A DNA stretch of 64,000 nucleotides from Breviolum minutum Mf 1.05b.01 (taxonomy: Eukaryota > Sar > Dinophyceae > Suessiales > Symbiodiniaceae), in NCBI GenBank assembly GCA_000507305.1, contig DF239413.1, positions 267,048 to 331,047 on the forward strand, read 5' to 3'. The notes under the pieces were generated by a model. That model was not told the DNA's origin. It ran no database searches and was given only the letters and a program-made list of their open reading frames with translations. Made by a program: the position numbers and the translations under genes. Below, piece by piece: positions 26,254 to 35,265 of the stretch (the first letter of the stretch is position 1; each line of letters opens with the position of its first letter).

Positions 26254-26584
26254 CTGATATTGGATCGACAAGTAGATGAAAAGAATGGGAATAAGAATAC
26301 AAAGTAAGACGGACATCTATAGTCTATAGACATATAGATCAAAATAACATGATCCGGCCAAATTGTAATATTTGCCTAGATTTCCCTGAAATAAGGGGAT
26401 TTCCCTTCCTCAGCTACCTTTTGGGGTGAGTTCGTGTGAGGTCGCTATAATTTGACCTTTTCCTTTCGCCTGGGGCCCCACCCGGCTGGATAGCGAAGTG
26501 AGGGCCATTGTTCTCAAAGATGTGAAACGGAAAAGAAATGGCAAAGGAATCTCTCTATGCCAAGGTGCTCGTATCAGCACACAT

Positions 26585-29029
26585 TTACGTGATCCCATGA
26601 TCACAAAAAGTGAGACTACCAACCGTCGGATCTTTCCTTGACTTTCGAATCTCCCTCGTGGCACGGTTGTATCGCAGTGATCGTTGGCGGTACGTTCCAG
26701 CAAGTTCAAGTATCAAAGACTGCTTTGAAATAGTAGGGCGTTCAAATTTCAGCGGTGGAAAGTGAATGAAAGCACATCCATTCTGCTGCTGCAGGTATGT
26801 TTGCATCAAAGTCACCACTTGTTGTTGCTGAAAAAACTGTGGTCTGACTCGTATTCCCGCCGGTTGTGTCGTACCCCCCAGCAAATATAGGGATCGTACC
26901 AATCCCCGTGTATAGCCAGGCCATACCGGCTGGTCTGTCAAATCCTCCAGTTGCCCAAAAAGAGCAATGAATGTTCGAACCTGCTCTGAAAACTTGACTG
27001 CATATATTGCCAAATCTGAATCGTCCATGACCGGAATCAAGCCCTCTGTCCCGTCTGCTTTGACTCGCTTTACCGGCAAGTAACTGTTGATATAAAGACA
27101 AAAAGAAAGCGTCAGCTCGATCCATGTTACTCCATAGGTATCCCCAACAACGTCGCCTTCTGGCCAAATACACTGTAGAGACCACTTGTGCAATTGTACC
27201 ACCAGTGATTTACCCCAAGTACTGTCATCCCAGCGTCTGAAGCAAATTGTGGGTGGTTTCCATTGTCTCGAGATGGTCCATCGTGAAAAAAGGTCTAAGT
27301 AATCACAACGTGTCTTATTGGTGCTTACCCTATTTGTGTCATGATCAAGTTGGTTATTTTTATCTAATTGAAGTCTCTTTTCCGAAAAAGCAAGGAGCAT
27401 CTGGTACCAGTTGTGAAGGTGTTCTTTCTCCGTCTGGTGAGCAGAGTGCATTTGCTGGTATTGGCTTGCAAGAACTGGTATGTGCGATTTGCATGCCAAC
27501 GTTGCTAGATTATCAGCCATTTGGTTACCAAGTTGGAAAAATACAGTCAAAAGGTCTTGTGTCTGTGATACATCTTGGTGTGCTTTTACTTTGTGGAAGT
27601 TTATGCTTCTATCCCTCAAAACGAACCATAGCCTTTTGGCAATATCAAAATCATCATCCCCTTCTAAGTCATAGGGTGTCTGAGCCTTTTGGGCAGCAAA
27701 AGCTAGGTTCAGAGCAACCTGTGAATCAATGTGAACTGTGACAAAATTGAAGTTTTCGGCAATGGCTAAAATTGCATATTTTTCCGCTCGATGAATACCT
27801 TGGTCTCCAGTGACCCTGGCGGCTGCCAAGTTCAAGAATACTGAAGGGATAACTGCAGTCTGTTGAAAAGTAAGTGCATGTTGTTTACGTTCACAATCTG
27901 TCTTACAAAGGTCAGCTACCACTGAATATGCAGAAAACCGTGTTATTGGTGATTCTTGCCCAATGCAGGATCCATCTGTGTACATATTTAAACACTGACC
28001 TTGGCCGGCCAGCTGTTGCGCTAATGCATTTAGCTTTATGACTGCTGTTTCATCGAAGGTGATTTCTGGATGAGCATAAAACATCTGTTCCACGAATGCA
28101 TAATCACGAGGTATGTGTACGACTGGCAACTCATGGATTGATGTGTCCCGTTCAAGGTAAAATGCAATTGTTTCTTGGTAATTTTCACGAATGTCGGCGA
28201 AAGCTGGGCATTCGAACACCCGATGCCATCTGGTGTCTTCAGCACCACAGTGGACGCAGCTCGAATCAACATTTGAATCCCATTTGGATTGTTGAAGTCG
28301 GGTTTGGAATGCTGCGGCAATTTCTCTCATGAGGCAATGACATTGTTTTGAAGAAAACTTCCGAAGTATTTGTGTGGTGTCAACACTACTGATGGGCGGC
28401 AGTGTGGATATGGATCTTCTGTCTGAAAAGAAAAGCAACAAATGTTCATTCCAGGACTGTTGAGCCTTACGGGCAATCTGCTGGAAGCTATGTTGCATAA
28501 TGTTTAGAGACAAAAAGGTGCCCACATGCAATTCTCCACTTGGTGATATTGTCCAGCCAAGCTTAAGTAGAAAATACTTTAGACAGCTTGCTGGGCCTCG
28601 GCATGAATGTGCCAAACCTGTAGCACGCGATGCGATTTTTAGGAATTTGTTTGCCCCGGCTTGATCTGCCTGCAACAAGTAAAGTCTGGCTGAACGTATA
28701 GCCATGAGAATTACATATAGCATTGGATCTATCAAACCTGGGGTGCATGCCAATGTGATTGCAGAGTTACGGGTTGTGGATGGCCCAAAAATGGCATCTG
28801 ACACTGCTGTACGTATATCTGTTAGGTGACTCTCACCCAAGGGAAGAAATTCAGACCCATAAAACGCAACAGCATATGCCCCATTGAGAACCATGGTAAC
28901 CTTATGTTGAAGCTCTGCACGAATGTCACTCAACTTTTTGAGCCGGTTTTTGGCTGCCTGTAAACGATCCTTTTGCTTGCCAAGCCGAGGGGGACCCCGA
29001 GGGTTGGACTGTTCCGGACCATGCGACAT
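26585..29029 (-). CDS. LINE ORF: zinc knuckle and RNase H region
   Basis: This 814-codon open frame continues the LINE polyprotein downstream of the inserted element. The genuine part begins at about 28987 (RLGKQKDRLQAAKNRLKKL); the first dozen codons lie in the insertion. A C-x2-C-x7-H-x4-C knuckle (CVHCG..H..C) lies at about residues 256-275. RNase H follows at about 345-510 with all expected acidic residues: YTDGSC, RAEKYAIL, HIDSQVAL, KVKAHQD and GNQMADNLA. RNase H removes the RNA strand after reverse transcription. The C-terminal ~300 residues have no recognised domain. The frame has no stops, so the copy may be young, yet it is inactive because it is truncated and interrupted. Confidence 0.9.
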   Translation of the reverse strand: MSHGPEQSNPRGPPRLGKQKDRLQAAKNRLKKLSDIRAELQHKVTMVLNGAYAVAFYGSEFLPLGESHLTDIRTAVSDAIFGPSTTRNSAITLACTPGLIDPMLYVILMAIRSARLYLLQADQAGANKFLKIASRATGLAHSCRGPASCLKYFLLKLGWTISPSGELHVGTFLSLNIMQHSFQQIARKAQQSWNEHLLLFFSDRRSISTLPPISSVDTTQILRKFSSKQCHCLMREIAAAFQTRLQQSKWDSNVDSSCVHCGAEDTRWHRVFECPAFADIRENYQETIAFYLERDTSIHELPVVHIPRDYAFVEQMFYAHPEITFDETAVIKLNALAQQLAGQGQCLNMYTDGSCIGQESPITRFSAYSVVADLCKTDCERKQHALTFQQTAVIPSVFLNLAAARVTGDQGIHRAEKYAILAIAENFNFVTVHIDSQVALNLAFAAQKAQTPYDLEGDDDFDIAKRLWFVLRDRSINFHKVKAHQDVSQTQDLLTVFFQLGNQMADNLATLACKSHIPVLASQYQQMHSAHQTEKEHLHNWYQMLLAFSEKRLQLDKNNQLDHDTNRVSTNKTRCDYLDLFSRWTISRQWKPPTICFRRWDDSTWGKSLVVQLHKWSLQCIWPEGDVVGDTYGVTWIELTLSFCLYINSYLPVKRVKADGTEGLIPVMDDSDLAIYAVKFSEQVRTFIALFGQLEDLTDQPVWPGYTRGLVRSLYLLGGTTQPAGIRVRPQFFQQQQVVTLMQTYLQQQNGCAFIHFPPLKFERPTISKQSLILELAGTYRQRSLRYNRATREIRKSRKDPTVGSLTFCDHGIT

Positions 29030-29110
29030 CCAGGGTTTGTAAGTACTGCAAGCACTTATACTAGACGACTTCAGATTGTGTCACACTCGACAAGAATTCA
29101 CAGACGACTT

Positions 29111-29242
29111 ACATACTTCACACATGTCCAAAGTTGTAATGTAACCCGTGTTCAAAGTGCTACGGAATGGACTGCTTCGATACATACTTCACACATGTCC
29201 AAAGTTGTAATGTAACCCGTGTTCAAAGTTCTACGGAATGGA
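29111..29242. repeat. 71-bp tandem repeat, two copies, running into the gap
   Basis: The unit starting ACATACTTCACACATGTCC at 29111 recurs at 29182 almost unchanged and is cut by the N run. More copies may be hidden in the gap. Confidence 0.9.
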
Positions 29243-29318
29243 NNNNNNNNNNNNNNNNNNNNNNNNNNNNNNNNNNNNNNNNNNNNNNNNNNNNNNNNNN
29301 NNNNNNNNNNNNNNNNNN
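29243..29318. other. Assembly gap (76 N)
   Basis: A run of 76 N between the 71-bp tandem repeat and the GCCGAAA-rich tract. Its true length is unknown. Confidence 1.
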
Positions 29319-29545
29319 CGCCGAAAGCGACCGAAAACGCCGAAAAAGCCGAAACCGCCGAAACCGCCGAAAAGGCCGGCCACAAACGCCGAAAGCGCCG
29401 AAACCGCCGAAAAGGCCGAAAACGTCGAAAATTTCGAAACCGCCGAAAGGGCCGCAAAGGCAGAAAACGCCGAAACCGCGGAAGAGCTCGCAAGCGCCGA
29501 AAACGCCGCGAACGCCGACGCAGCTTAAAACGCCAAACAAGCCGA
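29319..29545. repeat. GCCGAAA-type GC-rich tandem tract
   Basis: Units of CGCCGAAAN repeat with variation, ending near AAAACGCCAAACAAGCC. Far more GC-rich than its surroundings. The Arg/Lys, Ala/Glu and Phe/Arg ORFs on both strands here are repeat artefacts. Confidence 0.9.
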
Positions 29546-29792
29546 ACATCCCCGGCCAAAAACAATTGACATACCATGGAGCGCGCCGCAGCAGGCCCTA
29601 TGGCAATAGAAACGACTGGGGCACCACCTCCCCCTAAGCCAACACCCCCCCAAAACAAAACAAGCAACCCCGCCCAACCAAAACAAAATCCACCACTCCA
29701 CCGAAGCGACCTGGGCCCCCGCGCCCCAACGATCCCCTCACGAAGCCTTGAAACATATACGTATCAGAACCAAAAAGCCTGAAGCTATCTCA

Positions 29793-30998
29793 TTATAATA
29801 AGCGCGCAAAACACACACGGCTTAAAAAATACCATGACCACAGGACCTGTAGAAGTGAGCCAGGCATATATACATCTACACATTGAAATAGTAGGCAAAG
29901 GCCGCCAGTCACATGGTCCAGTACGGTCGAAGCCACAGGGGGACCCCGGTATGTCATTTGACAGCCAAGATCACTTTGTGTAAGGACAACTTGCAATACT
30001 GAGGCTTCTATAAATTCTGAGGCAATTCGTTTAAGCAGCTGAACTAACGACTTGTTGGTTGACCAAAGCCAGGTTTTGGCCCAATCAATTTTCATAAGTG
30101 CGGCTGCTGTATATTGCTTCGTTAATATCAAGATTCCCCTGTGAGTAGGCGTGTTGGTTACATACCATCCCCAATTATCAGCATATGCTGTGAGCTTGGT
30201 TTCTGGATGAAAATGCTCAATGGTGCAAATCCAGCCAAACGAGAGTGCCAAGATCACAATGACCGAGAAAACGTCACCTTCAGGATAACCATTTTTGGAT
30301 TTCACAATAGCACTGCATTCACCATCAATTATCCAAATACGGGATAGTTGTTGAAGGGAAGATTCATACTGTTTGACTACAACCTCCGGCAGTTGAAGTT
30401 TCCTTAGTGCAGCTGAACCTGCTGCTCGTGCTATGGTGTTAAAGCATTTGATTAAATCAAGTGATAGCCCGGTCAAACTGTTGCCTAAAAAATGGGCTTG
30501 TTCAATGACAACTTGTTGGTGGTAAGCTGCCTGGAGCGGTCCACGCCCCTTTAGGAAGCCTGTCAAAGAAGGTGGTAACCTCTTACTAAGTTGGGAAAGG
30601 ACTTGTGAGCACACTACCCGTCCCCATAGCCTATAGATAACTGCCAAAACACAAATTGGTCTGGTTTGCGATGCCATCGTGATTGCAGTGGTCTTACTGA
30701 GAGGAATGGTTCTTGACATCATTAGCCACTCTGGAAAGCCTTCTACGTAGGTCGTGTTGCACAGGTGGGCTAAATGGTGCAAGGCTTCATCTGGAAGCAT
30801 TCTCATCTCATCAACTGCTATCCCATCTACTCCCCTAGCTGTTTTGGATTTCATCTGCTGGAGGGCGGTTTTCCAAAGTTGAATGTCATTGGTCTCTACT
30901 TGCACTGACGGCAGTTCCGGGATATACGAAAGGAAGTTTGCAAATTGGTCAGTCTGTTCCACGGTTACATCTGATCCTGTTAACCAATAGGGTGTCAA
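29793..30998 (-). CDS. LINE ORF: reverse transcriptase
   Basis: The RT portion spans 31004 down to about 29949; the last ~50 codons run into the inserted element and are not part of the protein. Motifs in order from the position-30998 TTG: GVDGIAVDEM (about 56-65), TRPICVLAVIYRLW, FLKGRGPLQAAYH, motif A SLDLIKCFNTI (179-189), motif B NGYPEGDVFSV (236-246), motif C AYADNWGW (271-278). The usual YADD is YADN here. From memory, YADN occurs in other dinoflagellate elements, so it need not mean inactivation. The upstream TAA at 31005-31007 separates it by a one-base shift from the endonuclease frame. Confidence 0.9.
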   Translation of the reverse strand: MTPYWLTGSDVTVEQTDQFANFLSYIPELPSVQVETNDIQLWKTALQQMKSKTARGVDGIAVDEMRMLPDEALHHLAHLCNTTYVEGFPEWLMMSRTIPLSKTTAITMASQTRPICVLAVIYRLWGRVVCSQVLSQLSKRLPPSLTGFLKGRGPLQAAYHQQVVIEQAHFLGNSLTGLSLDLIKCFNTIARAAGSAALRKLQLPEVVVKQYESSLQQLSRIWIIDGECSAIVKSKNGYPEGDVFSVIVILALSFGWICTIEHFHPETKLTAYADNWGWYVTNTPTHRGILILTKQYTAAALMKIDWAKTWLWSTNKSLVQLLKRIASEFIEASVLQVVLTQSDLGCQMTYRGPPVASTVLDHVTGGLCLLFQCVDVYMPGSLLQVLWSWYFLSRVCFARLL

Positions 30999-32455
30999 AA
31001 AGCATTAAGGCGATCAAAAATGTGCCGTTTCTGCAAAGAAATATGGCGTTGTTCAAGATTTACCTGTTCAGTGTCTTCCGACAGCGGTGTCGTTGGACAA
31101 ACTACTATTCGGTCTGGGTAGGTCTCATGAACCCTGGCGATGTGCCCATCTAAATAGATTGGATCTATGGTAGATATGTTTGCTGCTTCCGAGGTATACA
31201 CTTCAACCATGCCTTGGTCCGACATGGGTGCTACTATTCCAACATCTTTGATTTCTGTCATGATGGCCTCAACATTGGTGGATGGTGCATCTTTCATGAT
31301 TCTGAAGTTTCGTGCTTTACCACCTTCTTTATTGTCCAAGTGCTGAAGATATTCATGTTTTTGTTTATGGATTCTGGCTTGCTGTGCATGAAAACTACGA
31401 ACACTATGAGCAAATATCTGTTCAATATCCAATAGCATTTCATAACTCGGGTATGGCAGGCAAGGTGGTCCAAGCTCTGGGTGTTCCTGCATCCAGAGCG
31501 CAAAAGGCATAGAAAAAACACTTTGCCTAAGGATGACTCGCCATTCATGTGTGAGGTCTTGCCTAAATGCTTTATGTTTGCTCGGCTGAGCATCATATTT
31601 TCGAAGTCTGCGAAGAAGCGACTGGATGCGACGAAGTTGAATTGTTACCTTAAGTTCCGCAAATGTGTGCAACTCATGTTCCGGCTGATATTCACCTGGC
31701 CGGTGTTTTGGCATAAGTGTTCGTAGTGGTACCTTGGTCAGTTTGGGTGGTTTGCAGCGTCCACGGTATGCTGCTGTCAGTGGTTTGGGATGTGCACATT
31801 CCGGATCATGCATTAGTTGTGTGGCCCGATAGGCCCCATCCACAGCAGCTTCGATCCTTTCCCCCCACTGTTCCAACGACTGTGGTACCCCTTGGTCACG
31901 AACAACTTGGGTATATGCCTGAGGAATCAACGTTTCCTGAATAGGCAACTCCAACCAAGATTTTGGGAGGGGCATAATTTTGCGATACTGGGTTTCCATA
32001 GGAATGTAAAGATCAAAGAAAACTATCTTATGGGCATCAAAGATCGGTTCAGGAAAAACCTGGATACTATTGAGCCAACTCTGGATTCTTGGACAACACA
32101 GTGCATTATCTGGGGTGGTTGCTTCTTTACACGTCGGTGTCATGTCAACTCCATGCCTAGTTCTGTGTAACCGCTTCAAATCAAGGAAACCCCGCTGTCT
32201 GGCTTCTGCAAATGCTGGTAGTTGTGTTGGATCAGTATTGAAGTCCCCTCCAATCACCGTTGGCAACAAAATTTGTGAGGTTGCCTCAAGTGCACCCAAC
32301 AACAAGTCATTGTTAAATTGATGTGATTGGGGGTAGGTACCTGGTAATCCATATAGGGTCACTATAATTTGACCAAATGTATGGGCTAGGTTGTACTGGG
32401 AGAATGGAACACCAACCTGAGTCCTATATATAGAAATATAGATACAATGGTGCAC
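30995..32455 (-). CDS. LINE ORF: endonuclease (C-terminal half) and linker
   Basis: A 486-codon frame. From about 32425 it reads VGVPFSQYNLAHTFGQI, then the nuclease motif VIGGDFNTDP and a DAHKIVFFDL segment that matches the SDH-type active-site motif of exonuclease-endonuclease-phosphatase nucleases. The N-terminal half with the catalytic Asn and Glu is absent, so nicking activity is not expected. The rest is a helical Arg/Gln-rich linker towards the RT (IQLRRIQSLLRRLRKYD). The ATG at 32455 lies in AT-rich flank and is probably not a real start. The frame ends KRHIFDRLNAF at a run of five T, one base out of frame with the RT. Confidence 0.85.
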   Translation of the reverse strand: MHHCIYISIYRTQVGVPFSQYNLAHTFGQIIVTLYGLPGTYPQSHQFNNDLLLGALEATSQILLPTVIGGDFNTDPTQLPAFAEARQRGFLDLKRLHRTRHGVDMTPTCKEATTPDNALCCPRIQSWLNSIQVFPEPIFDAHKIVFFDLYIPMETQYRKIMPLPKSWLELPIQETLIPQAYTQVVRDQGVPQSLEQWGERIEAAVDGAYRATQLMHDPECAHPKPLTAAYRGRCKPPKLTKVPLRTLMPKHRPGEYQPEHELHTFAELKVTIQLRRIQSLLRRLRKYDAQPSKHKAFRQDLTHEWRVILRQSVFSMPFALWMQEHPELGPPCLPYPSYEMLLDIEQIFAHSVRSFHAQQARIHKQKHEYLQHLDNKEGGKARNFRIMKDAPSTNVEAIMTEIKDVGIVAPMSDQGMVEVYTSEAANISTIDPIYLDGHIARVHETYPDRIVVCPTTPLSEDTEQVNLEQRHISLQKRHIFDRLNAF

Positions 32456-32894
32456 TTGTAGACTTATAGATATGTCTAATTATATCTCTGGATATATAAA
32501 TATATGTCCATGAAACTATATAACATATCTTGTAGACACCCTTTTAACGAAGCACCGTCACAATCTATCTGGTATGAACATTTGACGTTATCGTTTTTGA
32601 GTTTCTTCCTATCGTTTTACTGCGCTTGGTGCACACACACTGGCAGATTGTTGTTTTTCTGCTGACCCTATTTTGAAAAACTTACACCGCTTCGTCATCT
32701 CAAGCTGTTTTCGACCCCTCCTTTTTGAATTGACCTTCGCTTATTTCGCACCGTGGCTGAGGTATACTTATAGATCTATCTCATCATATTATTTCATACA
32801 TAATTTGACATCCTTCTGATAAAAAACAAAATCCAGTAACAAAACGACCCACTGGATCCACGTTTCAAACCATTGGAAACGTCTATTTGTTGGG

Positions 32895-32951
32895 TCAACA
32901 TTTCTGCCGTTCAGGGTCAGGTAGGCCATGTTCTTCAGCATCTTTGATCAC
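32895..32951 (-). CDS. Candidate exon, unknown
   Basis: After ctctcaaag it reads VIKDAEEHGLPDPERQKC and then TGA at 32895. It could be a terminal exon, or end earlier at a GC donor (GAACG|GCAG). It is the nearest minus exon upstream of the LINE. Another candidate lies at about 33130-33040 (MFHQQFMKDFLILCEILG after atttcag). Confidence 0.35.
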   Translation of the reverse strand: MIKDAEEHGLPDPERQKC

Positions 32952-33479
32952 CTTTGAGAGGGGTTGAAACTCTTTGCTTGTTGGGATTGGTTGGTTGGTT
33001 ATTTGGTAAGTTATCAAAGATTTTGCCCACAGGGCCCCTTTGAAGATACCCCAGACTTCCCCAAAATTTCGCAAAGAATAAGAAAATCCTTCATAAACTG
33101 TTGGTGAAACATCTGGGGTTGTTGGGAAGAGGCACCCGAAGTAACTGAAATGAAGTGATGACAAGTCCAGAAACAGCTTGGACATACTTGGATGATGAGT
33201 TTCCTCAGCATGGTGTGTCTTCACAGGCCAAGTGCAAGATTTCGAAGCATCAGCATTGTCGTTGGATAGTGCTTACACTAAAATATCACCATCAGTACTG
33301 ACTTTGAGACGATCATAGATGCAGTGGTAATAGTTTGAAAGCAGAAACCATCTTGCTTCGAAGGGTGGTTAGTTGGTAGATTTTACTGGTACCTCCATCG
33401 ATTTCACCAGAAACAAATGGAGCCCTCTTTGAAACCGCAACCTGGGAATTGTCCCTGAAGGAATCAAATGGAAAATCAT

Positions 33480-34044
33480 CAGTTGATCCATTATCTTTTC
33501 TTCCAATCCAAACCTCCGTTCATGTTCATCCAAACGCCTCCTAAACCTCAATTCCAAAACATTCCAAGCTTAAAGATTCAGGGCGTTTGGGTTTTCTATG
33601 GTTGAGTGCGTCTTTTACTGATTTTTGGATTTCAACCCTACCAACAAAACATCAACAAACAAACTCTAATCATCAACCACTCCAATCCCAAATTTCAACG
33701 ACAACAACAACAAAAGTTAGTTGGGATAAGTTTTTCACATCTCAGTTGGATTCCAACGTCCCATGTGAACACTAAGATGTGCTGATCGAAACCTCCGGCA
33801 ATCACTTCAAATCGGTTATATAAGCTCCTTTTCCTAGTTGGTGGTTTCAACCCATCTGAAAATATTAGTCAAATTGGATCATCTCCCCGGGGATCGGGGT
33901 GAAAATAAAAAATATTTGAAACCACCACCTAGTTTCTATTTCCCTTCTGGAAAAGCACCAGCAAAATCTCGCCTCGCGGATGCCTAACAAATCTTGCTTG
34001 TCGATGGTTTCCCTCATGGCATCCAACAACTCATCACGACGCTC
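33480..34044 (-). CDS. Two charged helical exons, unknown
   Basis: Exon 34044-33973 follows gttctccag and reads RRDELLDAMRETIDKQDLLG for 24 codons, ending at a GC donor (GAG|GCGAGA). A second minus exon begins at 33540 after ggtttag and reads RRLDEHERRFGLEEKIMDQL. Both are Glu/Arg/Lys-rich and probably form coiled coil. An M1 element (33834-33932) lies in the intron between them. The 3' boundary of the second exon is not clear. Confidence 0.45.
33834..33932. mobile_element. M1 inverted-repeat element (best-preserved copy)
   Basis: Left end CTAGTTGGTGGTTTCAACCC, centre CCCCGGGGATCGGGGTGAAA, right end TTTGAAACCACCACCTAG. The CTAG ends suggest a short target duplication. No coding capacity. Confidence 0.85.
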
Positions 34045-35265
34045 CTGGAGAACTTTTTGTTCGATAAAATCGTAAAGATGCGAAGAATTGAAGGAATATA
34101 CCGTGTATCACGTTTTGGGTATTTATGAAGATTTCAACATATGACAACAAATCTAAAAATAGTCCCAAATCACAAATCATGAACTAAACCTCCTATCATC
34201 TCCCTCCCCTCCCCAAACTCGGTGGTCTCCAACCAAATTCGAAGTCGAGGATTGACCAAGTCTTTATCACAACCATTCAGTGCTGCTTGCAGCGTGAAAT
34301 GTGGATCTTGCCCTCAGCTCCGCTTGTTTTGGCGGAGAGTTGGGATCCCGGACCGGCAGTGATTGCCGGCTGGCGGTACGGATCCGTTTTTTGGATGGGG
34401 TATTATTTATACACATATCACATGTTCTTAGAGAGCACCTATTACACCTGAATCGAACAGTAACAACAATCTGAACCTACATCTTTGGGAATTTTTTGAC
34501 ATGTTCTCACTTGGCCAATGGACCCTGAAATAAAAGTTTGAACTTTATGTTCCCTACTAAATATAATCCCAAAAAGTTTAAAGTTTAGCCGCTTAGCCAA
34601 GAAGGTGTTTCCTTGGTATGCTAAGAGGGCATTTCCCTCCAACACCCAAAATAGCCATCCGTAAAAACGGTGGGCGTTTTTGGTGATACGTTGGGACTCC
34701 CCAACGGAGTTCCGGTGCGATGTAAAGCATGGCTTCGCTGCTGCACTTCACACATTCCAACCTTGGCATCTGGTGGTTGGTTGGTTGGATTCGATGTTTT
34801 TTTACTGTTTTTTTTCCCCTTGGAGTGTCCTAAATGATGGGAATGATCAGGTTACCAAGTTGCATACTTAAGTACCAAAAAATTACGAATCTATTTAAAC
34901 ATGACTTTTTGTTTTTTCGGTGGTTGTTGTTTTTTTCCTGTTCTGACAGGTCCTGCTTTTGAAATTGTAAGAAAACACTGGAATAAAGCTGCCCAACATC
35001 TCCAAATGATCTTCAGAAATCTTGCAGTCAACATCTTGCCCTTTCAGCATCTTTGGGATATTGGCTTAGATGCTTAAAAACTGACATCTATATGTATACA
35101 TACGTAAGTATATGTAAAATAATATATCTTATATCCATGAAATCTTGTGAAAACACATGCGTATGTTCATGAATATATACATGTGTATGTATAATTATGT
35201 ATACACATTTATACTCATGATTCATATTCTATCATCATGGAATAACTGGAAAGATCAAATATCGC

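Larger units (their letters stand above)
28988..29948. mobile_element. Insertion within the LINE: 12-bp direct repeats and inverted ends
   Basis: The perfect direct repeat AGGGGGACCCCG flanks it (28988-28999 and 29937-29948). Just inside are inverted ends: GTTCCGGACCATGCGAC at the left and, on the other strand, GTACTGGACCATGTGAC at the right, with weaker similarity out to the repeats. Removing one repeat plus the interior (949 bp in this assembly) puts the RT frame and the RNase H frame in register at TYRGPP / RLGKQK. This fits a DNA element with target-site duplication or an introner-type intron. The interior holds a 71-bp tandem repeat, the N gap and a GCCGAAA-rich tract, and no gene. Confidence 0.8.
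26400..32425 (-). mobile_element. LINE-type retrotransposon, 5'-truncated, with a nested insertion
   Basis: Read 5' to 3' on the minus strand it has the second half of an AP-type endonuclease, a reverse transcriptase, a zinc knuckle and RNase H, then about 180 bp of 3' sequence. Sequence resembling the element stops abruptly near 32425 at TQVGVPFSQYN and turns AT-rich, so the N-terminal half of the endonuclease is missing, as in typical LINE 5' truncation. The copy is interrupted by a ~950 bp insertion (28988-29948) and carries a one-base shift near 31000. The 3' end is uncertain; no long poly-A was seen. Confidence 0.9.

Noticed and set aside
29167..29667. Several long ORFs on both strands
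   Set aside because: They translate the N gap and the GCCGAAA tandem tract.
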